From contig OY776119.1 in the NCBI GenBank assembly GCA_963675135.1, positions 3,038,001 to 3,102,000 of the forward strand: a stretch of DNA of 64,000 nt, read 5' to 3'. How positions within the stretch are numbered: the first letter of the stretch is position 1; every line of letters begins with the position of its first letter. The notes under the pieces were generated by a model, which saw only the letters and a list, made by a program, of their open reading frames with translations, made no database searches and had not been told where the DNA came from. Source of the stretch: Galeopsis tetrahit. Taxonomy: Eukaryota; Streptophyta; Magnoliopsida; Lamiales; Lamiaceae. This document shows positions 11,120 to 24,600 of this stretch, one piece after another. Position numbers and translations under genes: made by a program.

Positions 11120-11898
11120 TGTTGTATGCACTTTCGTCGGGTTGACTCGGATGTGGACTGTTTTTAGTACGATACAAACATATATGATTAAACGGGGGTT
11201 ATTACACGTTTAGGGAGTATTTATATGATGATCTTGATGATCTAAGGAAGAACAAAGAAGAACACCAAAAGTAGCTTCTTGGAGAAGCTAAAGCTATTCA
11301 AGCTTGGGAGTGTTTATTGCTTTAGGTTGAGAGTGATTTGTCGGAATAATGAAACTTGTGTTACAAATGAGTCCATATGGGCATTATATACTTTTTTTAG
11401 GGGTTGCCCGCCCTTTACACGTGGTGCCTCCAGATTGGACCTTCATTCTGCGCGAAAAGGTGATTTGATGGCGCATTTAATGCTAAACCGCCTTAGGTGC
11501 TCGTCCTCGCCGAGATGCCGAGGAGCTGGGCCATGGTGGTCGCCGGAGGACCTTCGAGGAGTGTGGTCGCCACGCTCCATGCTGTCTCCCAAGACTTCAA
11601 TACTTAAACTTCTCTCACTAAGAATAGGCACGTGCTCGCCACACATTTGGGCGAGCAGCTAACTAAAACACGTGCTCGCCAATATCTTTGGACGAGCACT
11701 TAAATATATTAAATACATTAAATGTATTACATTTTCTTGGTCTTGTTGACTAGTCGTCAAACGACTTTGTTGACTGGTCCTCGCCACGTAAGATGGTGAC
11801 TAGGATTGACTTGTCAAAGATTGACCTCTTTGACTAGGTATAACAATGGTGACTAGGATTGACTTGTCAAAGATTGACCTCTTTGACTAGGTATAACA
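11120..11898 (-). repeat. 5' LTR of the Tat-type element
   Basis: Plus-strand start tgttgtatgc at 11120, just outside a PBS-like agcgcca (11111-11117); end gtataaca at 11898. The ends form an inverted TGTTRTA repeat. The last 106 bp are two identical 53-bp copies (11793-11845, 11846-11898), each ending in the same terminus, so the original LTR end could also be 11845. The PBS tRNA was not assigned. Confidence 0.7.
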
Positions 11899-12358
11899 TC
11901 AACATTTTCGTCATTTTACCTATTAAAAAAAGTTAATAAAACTCAACTGTTTTCATCATGTTAACCGTATTAGGAATTAACATAAAATTATAATTTTACC
12001 CTTTAAATTATAATGGTGATTAAAAACATGAAATAAATAAAAAGGGTAACCAAGTCAAGAAACTGACGATGATAAGTTAGAAAAATATTGAGGATAAAAG
12101 AAAGTAAGAAAAAAGAATGATAATTGAACCTTCGCATTTTTTTTAAAAAAAAAATCACACGAAGGGTATAAGGGACATTTTACATACCCTTTAAGATAGA
12201 AAAAAATGTCTGAGGTGTCCTCGATAGGTCTATCTGTGCGTATAACCGTGGCCTTTCTCTTGTCCTTAACATCCTTTGTACTATTTCAACTGGTTTAAAT
12301 AAAATAATATGAGATGATGAATTTTATTCTAATCTCATGTGAGATGAACTATTTTAGA
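11899..12358. other. AT-rich intergenic stretch
   Basis: Between the Tat LTR end and the MULE-like block. Homopolymer-rich; no gene or bounded repeat seen. Confidence 0.5.
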
Positions 12359-13563
12359 CGGGGTTGGGTATATACCCCTCCAGCTTTGTTTAATACACTC
12401 TCCCATCCATTTATTAATTCAAAAATATATATATGAAATACCATATTTATCCCTTTAATAAATGTTATAGATACATACACACCCCTGTAACTCTAATTTC
12501 ATCTTCTTCCCCAACATCTCTACCGCCTCTCTCGATCTTCTCCTCCCCCTTTTTTTCCGTTTTCTGCACTCTCCATCTCCATTGCATTGCACCCTAAATA
12601 CCCTAACCCTAGAATTTCGCCACCACCACAACCACAACAAACAAATTCTAACACCCACAAAAATGAACATGTTTGATAAAATAAAATAGCAATAACACTC
12701 CAATCGACACCATAACCACCGCCTCAAATAAAATTAAAAAAAAAAAATCTTAGTATTTTTAACAAACCAGAGTCGACCAAAAACACTCCGATCTACACTG
12801 ATTTGTCGCCCAAAAACACTTCGATCGACACTGGTTTGTCGCCCAAAAACACTCCCTGGTTTATCGACCAAATTTCGAAAGAAATTAAAAAAAAAAAATT
12901 AAAAATTGAAATTTTCGACTATTATTGATTGCTCAAAAACACTCTCATCGACGAACTATCGTCGACGAGAGTGTTCTTGAGCGACCAATAATGGTTGGTA
13001 AAAAAAAAACAAACAAGCCTGTTCTTCGCCGGCGATTGCTTGGGGCGACTGCTGGGGGCGAGAGCCGTCGGGCCGTGACGGCTAGAGGCGAAGGAGGGCG
13101 GCGGCGTCGCTAGGCGAGAGGGGCGGCGCCGCCGCTTGTTACAGAAAATTTTAAAAAAAAGAGCAGAGCGGCGGTGACGAACTAGGCGAGTGGGAGGGGG
13201 GAGTGCGACGGCAATGGGGAGGGGGTGAGCGACGTCGAGGGGGGAGGTGGCGAGGGGCTCTGTAGAAAACGAAAAAAAAATTATAGGTCCATTATCAGTG
13301 AGGCGTTGTATTCAGTGGAGGGGTATATACCTTAACGCACTCCCCCTTCCATTTATTAATTCAAAAATATATATGAAATACCCTATTTACCCTTTAATAA
13401 AATGTATAGATACATACACTCCATTAACCCTATTTTCCTCTTCTTCCCCAACCTCTCTACCGCCTCTCTCGATCTTCTCCTCCCCCTTTTTTTTTTTCGT
13501 TTTCTACAGAGCCCCTCGCCGGCTTGTTTATTGCTACAGAGCTGGAGGGGTATATACCTTAAC
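12359..13563. mobile_element. Rearranged MULE-like block
   Basis: Opens with ggggttgggtatataccc and closes with ggaggggtatatacc, the terminal repeat of the MULE-like family that is intact at 39537 and 42873. A second left-end copy begins near 13315; about 190 bp (12375-12570) recurs in direct orientation at 13325-13515. The middle, 13010-13260, is GC-rich and low-complexity. The 17-mers aggtccattatcagtga and ggcgttgtattcagtgg each occur on both sides of the second unit (near 13284/13627 and 13300/13584), pointing to a complex insertion. No clean target duplication was found for the whole block. Confidence 0.55.
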
Positions 13564-15299
13564 CCTTTGTTTATTGCTAGACTTGAGGCGTTGTATTCAG
13601 TGGCATTGGGCCAGCCCATGATTTAAAGGTCCATTATCAGTGATAGGTCAGGGCATGGCCCATAAGCAATAACCCATGCATCAAATGCACTCTAATACTC
13701 TTCCCTAAGCCCATTGCATATATTCAAAATATCAACAATGTTAATTAAATGTTTATTCAATTAGGTTAGTCCCATACGAAGTGCTACTTAGTACAAGAAA
13801 GTTGTTAACAGAAAAAGAATTCACGTTAATTCGAATTCATATTAAATCTACTTTATGTTTTTCATATATAGTTCTGTTTATTATTCTTTTACACAATAAA
13901 GATAATAATAACCAAAAAAATACAATCAATAATTATAATTTATTTATTTACTCCAATAAGATGATTCTAAAAAGTAGAGATCGAGTTAGTTCAATGTGAT
14001 ATTAATTACTTAAATAAAAATTAATTGGAATCAGCTGCAATTAAAAGCTGTAATAGACCACGAAAATAATGCTTAATTTATTCCAGCAACAGGGAATAAA
14101 ATCTTATGAATAGTAGCGAATCAATAATTAACCTACACTTCAAATAATGGCGAGGGCATATTCCAGGCATATGCCATTTATGTTTTTTTTTAATAAATAT
14201 ATAATGCTTAGAGTTTTTCAAGTCAATCTATTTATTTTATTTTTTAGTCTATCACTCTAACGATTAATTCGAGGATCAATCTCACGTTCCACTAAAAATT
14301 GTTTACACATTGAAAGTTTCAAATCTAAAGTCTAGTGATGAACGTATTTCTAAATCCCAATCTACACCATTATAATCAATTACTAGGTATTAAAGTCTGC
14401 CTATTTATAAATATTAGCTTAGACTTTTACAAAACCTTTTAAAGCTCAGCCCTTAATTTACGTCATTTTTTTTAATTTTGCAAATTATAAATAGTGACTT
14501 GTAATTTTTTTTCAAAATTCACATGGTCATTGTTTTTTTCACGCTATACAAGTTGAACTCGACCATGTTACAACTTTCATCGATTTTTTATAATTTTTAA
14601 TACGTATATGATAAAAGTGTGAGTGAAACGACACTATTTTAATGTCCCCGATAAAAAATGAATGTAAATTAATCAATTTACAAAATTATGAAACGTAAAT
14701 TAAAATTTTATATTTTTCAAAAATAGATGAAAGTTAGGGACATCTTCTCATTTATGTGGCAGTGGGACCATTGAGATGAAGTCATCGTTTCCACCCGCTG
14801 TATAGTACAATTATTACTTAATTTTCCTTTTCGTCGCAAATCTCACACTTAAACTGCATTGTTTTCGTTTCCTAGTGAATTAATTTGTCGCAAATATAGT
14901 TGTATTTTGTGACCATTTTTATTTTCGTCGTCACAAATTGTGATGAATTGCTGAACGTAACCACTTTAACTATTTGACCGTTTTCGTTACAAATTGAGGT
15001 GAATTGCTAATCGTCGTTTTGTTTGTGGTGATACAAATTATTCATTCTTTTTCTTCTTGCAGCTTTTATTTTAAATTGACCCCTCTTGATTAAAGTCCAT
15101 TGTGTGTATCATCTATCAAGAATGGTTCTTTTCTTAATTATCAGCATATTTACTTTCGACAATTGTGGGGTTTTAACTTTTAACAAAGGGGAGGGGACGC
15201 ATTCATGTTTTCTAGTATTATTTTTTATAATTATCCTGTACAATATTTTTTTCCCTAGTTATACTTTCATATTTTAAACTTTCTTCCAATATATATATA
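13564..15299. other. AT-rich intergenic DNA with a dispersed repeat
   Basis: No gene seen. The stretch 14450-14740 matches, by eye, 35425-35885 in the GMC oxidoreductase intron, sharing aaattataaatagtgacttgtaa and the surrounding order of motifs. It looks like a non-autonomous dispersed element of 300-450 bp. Related motifs occur in subtilase intron 4 (19800-20110). Confidence 0.5.
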
Positions 15300-15312
15300 T
15301 ATATATATATAG

Positions 15313-15535
15313 TGTTGTTAAACGAATCGAGCTGCTCGTGAGTTTGGCTTGATAAGGTTCGAGCTCGGCTCATTTAACGAACGAGTTCGAGCTCGTTAGA
15401 TACTCGATTTACTAACGAGTCGGTTCGAGCTCGACTCGATAAGCTCGTTTTTTAGTTCGTCAATGTTATCAAGTCGAGCTTGGCTCGATAAGAGCTGTAG
15501 TCGAGCTCGAACTTCAAGTACTCGGCTCGAATAAA
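15313..15535. repeat. GAGCTCG palindrome-rich repeat
   Basis: Contains many overlapping copies of cgagctcg and ctcgataag in both orientations, able to form several hairpins. Such ttcgagctcg-rich blocks are widespread in plant genomes as non-autonomous repeats. An (AT)n run lies just before it (15288-15310). Confidence 0.6.
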
Positions 15536-16059
15536 AAACACACACCAGCATAAACTACTCATACTATATATATATATGCTACATAAATAAATAAAAAATT
15601 ATTTACATATTGTAACTTTTACATTTTTTAAAAAACGTTCTAAAAATGATAAAAATTTAATTTACTGTCCACAATTTTATAAATTACTTAATTTATGTTC
15701 AAACTAAATTAGTACAGATTACCAATATCATTTGATCGAAAGACACATCATATTTGCAATTTCAACATTCAAATGATAAAAATTGTCGGTTTGCAGTATA
15801 ATCTTTTTGGGGAACAAGTGCTGTGGAAATCCTAAAAGTTATGAATTGAAGTGACATTTCAAGTAATTAATTTTATAGGATATTGTTTGCCAACTCCCAA
15901 TTTCTCTTTATGCAATAATTATGGTATCAATCAAGCAAAACATAATTTCCCAAGTGCTAAATGACAAAACTTCATTTAAAATTTGTGTGGGTGTGACACC
16001 ACACAGTAAAACCTCTCTAGGGGAAATTTTATTATTAATATTAAATTATTTATAATATA

Positions 16060-16317
16060 CTCCCTCCATCTCACAAAAAGATAGCTAGACATTACACATA
16101 AATTAAGAAAAATTAATAAATATAGTCAAGTTTAGCCAATATATCAATTTTACTCTTGAAATCTCATACTTCAAAATCTGCTAAGCGTTAACTACTCTTA
16201 TTAATTAGGGGTAAAATTGACAATAATGCATTTAATACTAAAGTAAAAAAAGAAATATAGCTATCATTTGGGACATCCAAAAAAGAAATATGTACCTATT
16301 TTTGTGGAACGGGGGAG
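16060..16317. mobile_element. Stowaway-like MITE
   Basis: Ends ctccctccatctcac and tggaacgggggag form a terminal inverted repeat of the CTCCCTCCGTCCC class, flanked by TA at 16058-16059 and 16318-16319, the Tc1/mariner target. Confidence 0.75.
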
Positions 16318-16319
16318 TA

Positions 16320-18310
16320 TTAATTTAAAGGGTGACTTCCCAGTACAATGAATAAAGTTTATTTTTATAGGAGTGAGTGCATTTAATTTACATTAAATAT
16401 ATATATATATATATATTGATAATATTCCCTCCAATTTAATTTTTTTTTAAAAATGCATATGTTATGAAGTTTAGAGCTTAAAAGAAGGAATCATATATAT
16501 AGCATCGAAAACGCTTCACACTTTTTGGTATAATTTCAGAACACAACACCAACTATTGTATAGCCTTGTTAATTCATATGATTATATTTCGATATTTTTT
16601 TAAATTTGTCGACGTTTTCTCAATAGTTTTCAATATACTCTCGATACTTCATCAATATTAGGCTCGATATAATTATTGCATATCGATATTTTCAATTTTT
16701 TACAAATATCGTATGTGAAAATATCTTTTTTATCAATATTGATATTGATGACTACGAAAATTAAATATAAAGAGAATATTATAATAGTAATGTTGAAATT
16801 CCCCTCAATAATTGTATGTGAGGATTGCCTAGGTAATTTTTACTACGTTGATGCACATCTTTCTCTTTTTCTTTTTGCCTTTTCCTTTTTCTTTACCTTT
16901 CCGTATTGTTTCCACTTAATATTCCTTGGCATGATATTACATATTATATTATATATTCATGTGAAACACAAGGTGTAGTGTTTTCCTCTGCTGTAATGCA
17001 TATTAATTAGTTAAGGCATTTAATTAATTGACTTAATTAAATACCTATATTTAAAACGTTATAGACCTACACCACTAAACCAACTCCTTATTATTAATTA
17101 TTTAAATAAAATGGCGTCCGTTTACCTGGGCTTTCTATAGAGAGATCGAATCAAGAGATGTGGGCGGGTAGAGAGAGTGAGGCCTTTAGTCAAGGAATAA
17201 AAAAAAAAAACTGGAAAGCCTAATCGAAATCGGGCTGCCTAGATGGCGCCTAATGCTAAAATTCAATTTGAGTGAAATCAGAGCAGTTTGGGAGCATCTA
17301 GACCCGATTTTTATATTATTTATTATTTATGTCATGTACTAAAAGTAATTCTAGTACATGAAACATAAGATGAAACACTAGTGGAGTCATATGAACAAGC
17401 TCAAATAATTAATTAACCATGAGATAATGATAAAAAAAAATAATTAAACTAACAATATGCATATGATACCTAGGGTAAATACATTTTTTTTCTTCCATGG
17501 TACAAGTTTCGATTTTTGTCATTTAAGTTTTTCGATCTTGAAATTAGTCATCTAGCTATATTTATAAAACTCAACTTTTAATCCTTTGACTAATAAATGT
17601 AGATTATTTCTTGTCTGAAATAAAGAACGGATACTGGTAGGGATTTGAGTCTGTAATTGTACTATCAAAAACATTGTTACCTAACAAATCTATCGTTCCA
17701 GATCAAATGAGTTACCTCTATTTACTAGTTAAATGATTAAAACACGAAGTTTTATAAGCATAGAAAACTAATTTCAAATTTAAAAAACTTAATAAAAATT
17801 AAAATTGATACAACCTAAGGGATAATAAATGTATTTACCGTGATACTTACATAGAAATTATGGAGCTTAGGCATGCAATGCAAGTAAAGTCACATTGTGT
17901 CAATTAATTAATTAACAATAGCATACTAACATACAAATCATGGAGTTATTGGGACAATAGAGCATCTTTATATACATGTATATTATTCTCATGTTTCGCG
18001 ATTATTTGTACACTTTTATTTTCGATCCATTCTAAAATTAATTTGCAAGCTCCTAATATGTAAATAATACATAAAATTACCATTAATTACAATATAATTT
18101 TATTTTCAAAATTGTCACTATTTTTTGTCCACATTTTACCTCACACCTCACTAAATTCCTTTACACTTTACTAAATTCTCTTTACATCTCATTAAATCAA
18201 CTGAAATGCCTTCTTTTATTTGACCCCACATAAGTAACGCCATTTTTTTAAATTTGTGCATCACACTAACTATGCAAACAATTATGTGACGGAGAGTTTT
18301 AATTACATGT
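16320..18310. other. Long AT-rich intergenic stretch
   Basis: No gene seen. Short low-complexity ORFs such as the one at 16676-16978 have no recognisable protein features. It holds an (AT)n run near 16400 and homopolymers. Confidence 0.5.
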
Positions 18311-18312
18311 TA

Positions 18313-18583
18313 CTCCCTCTGTCCCAAGATTTTTTACACACTTTCCTTAATGGGCGTTCCAACATTTTTTACACACTCAAAAAAAGGAAACAACTTACAT
18401 AATGAATTACCAATAATACCCCTCTTTTATTTTACTTTTCTTTCCCTTTAGTCAAATCACTCCACTTTAATCAATGAATTACCAATAATACCCCTCTTTT
18501 ATTTTACTTTACACATCACTTTATTCCATTTTCTTAATTTCCGTGCCGATCAAAGTGTGTAAAAAATCTTGGGACGGAGGGAG
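18313..18583. mobile_element. Stowaway-like MITE in the subtilase promoter
   Basis: Ends ctccctctgtcccaag and cttgggacggagggag, with TA duplication (18311-18312, 18584-18585). The right end is 52 bp before the subtilase ATG and directly abuts the TATA-like tatataag at 18588. Inside, a segment around aattaccaataatacccc occurs twice (near 18408 and 18478). Confidence 0.85.
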
Positions 18584-18587
18584 TACT

Positions 18588-18595
18588 ATATAAGA
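18588..18595 (+). promoter_or_regulatory. TATA-like box of the subtilase gene
   Basis: tatataag lies about 45 bp before the ATG at 18636, at the edge of the MITE. The short distance leaves a very short 5' UTR if used. Confidence 0.5.
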
Positions 18596-18635
18596 GAAGG
18601 CAGAGAAGCTATACCTTAGCTAGTTCACAAAAAAA

Positions 18636-21600
18636 ATGAAGGAATTTTTTCTTCCATTAGCATGGCTTTCAGTCTCTGCACTACTTCTGCAAACTGCATT
18701 CATCAATGTTGCAGCCAATAAAGATTCTGAGACCAATGTAATTTGTAGTAGTTTTTGCATCTAATTACTTGTTTCTGTTGCTGAAATATTCTCATATTAT
18801 AAATTGTGTTTGAAACAGGCATATATTGTGTATATGGGAGAAAGGAAGCACACTGATGTAGAAGAACTTACAAAATCTCACCATGAAATGCTTTCATCTG
18901 TTCTTGGAAGGCATGATACTATATCGCGTGTTTTAGTGACAGAATCGTCTCATTATAACTTATTTAACTAAAAGTCTTTAACGACAGAAACTTGACTTTT
19001 AATGACAGGTCATGTCATTAATTATTAATTTATGTCATTAAAGACAGTTAGCCAGATAAACTATAATGACAGTATTTCTGTCATTAAAAACTACTGTTTT
19101 GAAATTTGATTCGATTAACCCGATTTGAAATTTTGCAGCAATGAAGCAGCACTGGATTCTATGATCTATACTTACAAATATGGCTTCTCTGCTTTCGCAG
19201 CAAAGATGACAGAGTCTCAAGCCAAATATTTTGAAGGTATTCATATATGGGCTAGTCTTGGGTGAGACCGTCTCACAGAATGAGATCCGTGAGACGGGGC
19301 TTTATATATAAAAAGTGATAATGTTTGAACAAAAAGTGATAATGTTTGAACAAAAAGTGATAGTGTTTAAGTAAAAAGTGATAGTCACTTTTGTTAAAAA
19401 TATTATCACATTTTACTTAAACATTATCACTTTTTTTACAAACAAAAATATGGAAAAAAAAATATGGATTAAAAGGATCCGTCTCACATAAAAAGATCCG
19501 TGAGACGGTCTCACACAAATTTTTGCCTTCATATATTACTCACATTTTGACAAACATAAATATGTCAAACATGCTTTTACTGAACGATCTCAAATTCTCT
19601 CTCGTTGAAGGGCTTCCGGGTGTGGTTAAGGTATTCGAAAATCGATTTTACAAGCTTCACACGACGCACAGTAACACTTTCCTCGACAATGCTTCTTCAT
19701 CTTCAAAAATGAAAACAGGCGCCCTAACTGATATCAAACTGACTGACGATAGTATTATCATTGGTGTTTTGGACACAGGTAATTCTCCCTTTAATTTTAC
19801 GGAGAATAAAATTATTTACCTCCAGTAATTTTCAAAATAGTTAAAATTTTAATTTACGTTTCATAATTTTTTTCAATTGCTTAATTTACGTCCAATTTTC
19901 GCTGGTGTTGTAAAAAATCGTCGGAATTCCCCAAATTTAATTCGTCGTGATTATTAAATTTGAGGAATTTCGGTGAATTTTTATAACTCCGGCAAAAATT
20001 AAACGTAAATTACGCAATCGAAGAAGTTATGTGACGTAAATTACTATTTTTGGACAATTAAAAAAAAAGTGAAAATTATGGGATGTAAATAATTTTTTTC
20101 TTAATTTTACATTTCATCAATTTTGATTTAAATTCGTTATTTTTTCAACTTTTTCGTACCTTACCCGGTTAAAGTAAAATAAAAAAATTGAATTTTGCTA
20201 ACTTATTTTAGTCGATAAAGTTTTCAAAATAGAAAATTCATCATTGAAAAAAAAAAATGGGACCCTCATTAAAGTGTCCAAACCCTTCCAAATCAGGAAT
20301 ATGGCCCGAGTCCGAGTCGTTCAACGACAAAGGACTCGGCCCAATCCCATCGAGATGGAAGGGCTTTTGCCAAGCGGGACAAGCATTCAATCCCGCAAGG
20401 CACTGCAACCGAAAACTCATCGGGGCCCGTTACTTCATTCGGGGCTTTCTCGCCGCATACGGCAAACCATTCAACGCAACGGCCAACAACGACTACCTCT
20501 CGCCTCGTGACGGAAACGGCCACGGCACTCACGTCACGAGCACCGCTGGTGGCACTCTGGTGAACAACGTGAGCCTCAGCGGGCTCGCGTCAGGCACGGC
20601 TCGAGGGAGCTCCCCTCGAGCCCGATTAGCCACGTACAAGGTGGTTTGGATGGGCCAAGCTTCATCGGTGGACGTTCTAAAAGCTTTCGACGAGGCCATC
20701 AATGATGGCGTCGACGTCTTGTCGCTCTCGTTGGGCTTTGACCTGCCTTTGTTTCCTGAAACTGACAAGCGTGACATTATTTACTTCGGTTCCTTCCACG
20801 CGGTTCGGAATGGGATTACCGTTGTTTGTTCGGCGGGAAATTCCGGGAGCTTGTTTGAAACTGTTTCAAATGTGGCGCCATGGGTTATAACGGTTGGCGC
20901 TAGTACACTGGATAGGCTATTTCCCAGTCCAATCACATTAGGAGACAATCAACTTCTCACAGTAAGTTAATTTCTATTTATTTATAGGAAAAGTATTATT
21001 TAAACCGTTTTTATACTAAAACTTATTAGGATCGAAAACATGATCCGTCATGTAAACTGGTAAACTAATGATAAATATAGTCCATATAAAATGTACTTTG
21101 AGGTGACAATTTAGTAGCAGCAACTCTTCGACTGGTAAACTAATTATATACTCCCTCCGTCGCATATTAATTTTCATAGGTAGGTGGACACAAATATTAA
21201 GAAAGTGTAGTAATGAGTGGAGTTTTGAGGGGTAATTTTGTAAACTTTTATGTATAAAATAAAGAATGAGTTGACTTTTGTGTATGTGTGTAGAAAAAGT
21301 AATGACATTTGTGTAAAATTGAGGATATTGTGAGGGTGGAGTTTGTAAAGGGTTTTCCATTTTAAGGATGTGAAAGTTATTGTGGGACGTCCCAAAAAGG
21401 AAAGTGTGAAAGTTATTGTGGGACAGAGGGAGTAGTACTTTCTCTGTCCCGGTGAAAGCTACCCATGAGCTTTAAGCACGGAGGTTAAAAAATATGATAA
21501 AATAAGTTAATGTATTAGAAGTGATGTGATGGAGAGAGAAAAAAACATAACGAAATATGAAAAGACATATTTTGACAGAAATGGAATGGGTAGCTTTATT

Positions 21601-24600
21601 TGGGAAGGACGAAAAATGAAAGTTGAGTAATTTTTTTTGGGACGGATGGAGTATTAAATATGTAGTGAATAGTTGAAGTAGAGATATACAGGAAGAATCA
21701 AAGATAGAGAAAAGTAACAAAGAAAAAAGATAATGAATGTTGTAAGATATATAAAGAAATGTAAACTTTGTGTAGAGACGGACTAAAAAGAAAAGTGTAA
21801 ACCTTTTGAATGGACGTATAGTGTATATAATGAAATTCATATAAGAAATATTGGATTTCAGCTAAATTTATCCTAAAATTACATGAAATTGAGAGTTATT
21901 GAGGAGAATTTTGGTTATGAACTATTTTACCCTCAATTAATTTTTGCAAAAAATTGACACAAAATATGTACTGCAAAAATTTTTTGTTTTTATGATGCAG
22001 GGACAGAGCATGTATGTTGGAAAAGATACCGGCATTGTCAACTTGGCTTTTTTTAGAGATTCGGCTGACGCCGAAGGACCTGTGTACGTACTGATACCCT
22101 TAATTAATTACTTTGGAATTTTACACTATACATTTAAAACTATTACTACTACACTTTGATCGACACAAAGATTAAGAAAATGAAATAAAGTAATGTGTAA
22201 GGTAAAATAAAGGAGGGGTATTATTGGTAATTCATTGATTAAAGTGGGGGAGATTTAACTAAAGGGAAGGGAATGTAAAATAAAGGAGGGGTATTATTGG
22301 TAAAAATTATGTGAGTTGTTTCCTTTTTTGAAGTGTGCAAAAAATGTTGGGACGTCCCGTTAAGGAAAGTGTGCATAAAATCTTGGGACGGAGGAAGTAC
22401 TATTTAAATTGTGGGCTCGTCATGAGATAATGGTAACGGGCCCTGCCACGTGGAACCGTCCCGCCTAAATTTTTGTGCAATTATATAGGTATTGCGAAGA
22501 TATAACAGCAAAAGATACTTGGGTGTCTGGAAAAGTGGTGCTTTGCTTCACTTTAGCTGTTGAGGATGATGCAATTATTAATGCTGCAAATACTGTTAGT
22601 GCAGCGGGTGGTTTGGGGCTTATTGCTACAAAAAAAACAGTCGTTTCGTTGTACAATTTTTACACTCGTAACTTTCCTGTCGTTTTGGTGACGTTCGACG
22701 TTGGAACTACGATACTGAATTACATTCGGTTTTCGACGTAAGTATAAATATGGATTTTTTGTGTTATAAAAAATTGTTTAATTAATTGCATATATAAAAT
22801 AATTAATTGTGACAAATTAGGAATCCGAAGGTACGATTGAGGCCAGCCAGGACTTACATCGGCAAAGAAGCCTCTACATATGTTGCATCATTCTCTTCTC
22901 GAGGTCCCAACTCTCTTTCTCCCGCAATTCTAAAGGTACTAATTATACGAGTTTTATTTGAATATTTACTGTTTATACGAGTTTTAATGTAGAAATTAAT
23001 CCTTATTGGAGGGATAAATTAATGTTAATTTGTATGAAAAAAATGAAAGTAGACTATCTTTTTTAGATGAGGGCTACAAGTTTAATTCTCTAGGGATATA
23101 ATCTTTTTTTCCATAACTTTCCACCTCTATAAAATGGTTTCAAAAAACATAAATGTACAAATTTAGTCCCGATTATTTTTTATATGTAGCAATTTCATCC
23201 CAGTGTTGCCGAAATTCTCGGAACGACGTCGTTTTTTGTCATGTCCTCGACATGTGGGCAGTAGATTCATGCGAAATTGCTGATAAAAAATGATGTTGTT
23301 CCGAGGTTAATTCTGATAACTGAAATTGGTACATATAAAAAATAATCGGGACTAGACTCGTACTGTGTATCTTTTTGGGACCAATTTAAAAAGAGTGGAA
23401 ACTAGAAAAATGATTTTATCCCTACGTTTTATGTGGGGATAGAAGTCAATTTAGTCTCACAACTTTCTACCTTTTTTTAAACAGTCCCAAAAAAGTTAAA
23501 TGTACCAATTTAGTCACATTTTTTTCCAATTTGTTCGGTTTTGGTCCTAAAAAAGTTAAATATACCAATTTAGTCTCATTTTTTTACAATTTATTTTGTT
23601 TTAGTCCCGAAAAAATTGAAAGTTATGGGACTAAATTAGAAAAAAAAAAAAAAAAACTAAATTGATGCATTTAACATTTTTGTGACCATTTCAAAAAAAG
23701 TTGAAAACAATGGACTAAATTAACTTCTATCCCTTTTATGTGCACTAACTACGTTCACGAATCGCAAAATAATATTCTATTTTTCAACGAATAATATGTT
23801 TCTTATATTTTTGATGATATAGCCGGATGTAGCAGCACCAGGAGTTGATATCATAGCAGCATTTATTCCGAAAAAAAATAGTCCAAGGGGCTATTCCTTC
23901 CTATCAGGAACATCCATGGCTTGCCCTCATATATCAGGGGTTGCTGCCAGGCTTAAAGCCCTGCATCCTGATTGGTCTCCTGCTGCAATTAAATCTGCCA
24001 TTACCACAACAGGTCACTTTTCTAATAATTCATTATTTTCTCTTCATAAATAAAATAGAAGAATTTCACCAACTAAGATAATTTCAATACTATATTTCAG
24101 TATTACGTTATGAGTTAGAACGATCAAAATTTATATTAAAGCGCTTAAAGTCAGAGATATAAACAAATTTAGTCCCATAACTTAATTTCTTCCTTTTTTT
24201 AAAACGGTCTCAAAAATTTTAATGTACCAATTTAGTCCCATTTTTTTGTAATTTGACCTGTTTTGGTTCAAAAAAAGTTAAATGTACCAATTTAGTCTCA
24301 TTTTTTGTAATTTGTTCTATTCTGGTTCCAAAAATGTTAAATGTAATTGCAAAAAAGATGGGACTAAATTGGTACATTTACTCCCTCCGTCCCACAATTA
24401 TTTGCACTCTTTCTTTATTCTTTTGTCCCACAATTATTTGCACTTTTTCTTTATTCGTCCGTCCCACAATTATTTACACTCTTTATTTATTCGTCTGTCC
24501 CACAATTGTTTGCACATTTCAAAAACGAAACTTTTTCATAAACCATACCCTCACAATATTCACATATTTACACAAAATATCATTATTTTTACCCTCAATC

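Larger units (their letters stand above)
6701..11898 (-). mobile_element. Ty3 Tat-type LTR retrotransposon, interrupted by the Athila insertion
   Basis: Minus-strand element with a 5' LTR at 11120-11898, leader, gag and pol up to RNase H, where the Athila element interrupts it; the rest must lie left of the window. The YIDD reverse transcriptase motif and the gag and protease blocks point to the Tat (Retand/Ogre) group. A single in-frame TAA (8619-8621) splits an otherwise continuous gag-pol frame. It is therefore older than the Athila insertion, and already or later inactivated. Confidence 0.85.
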
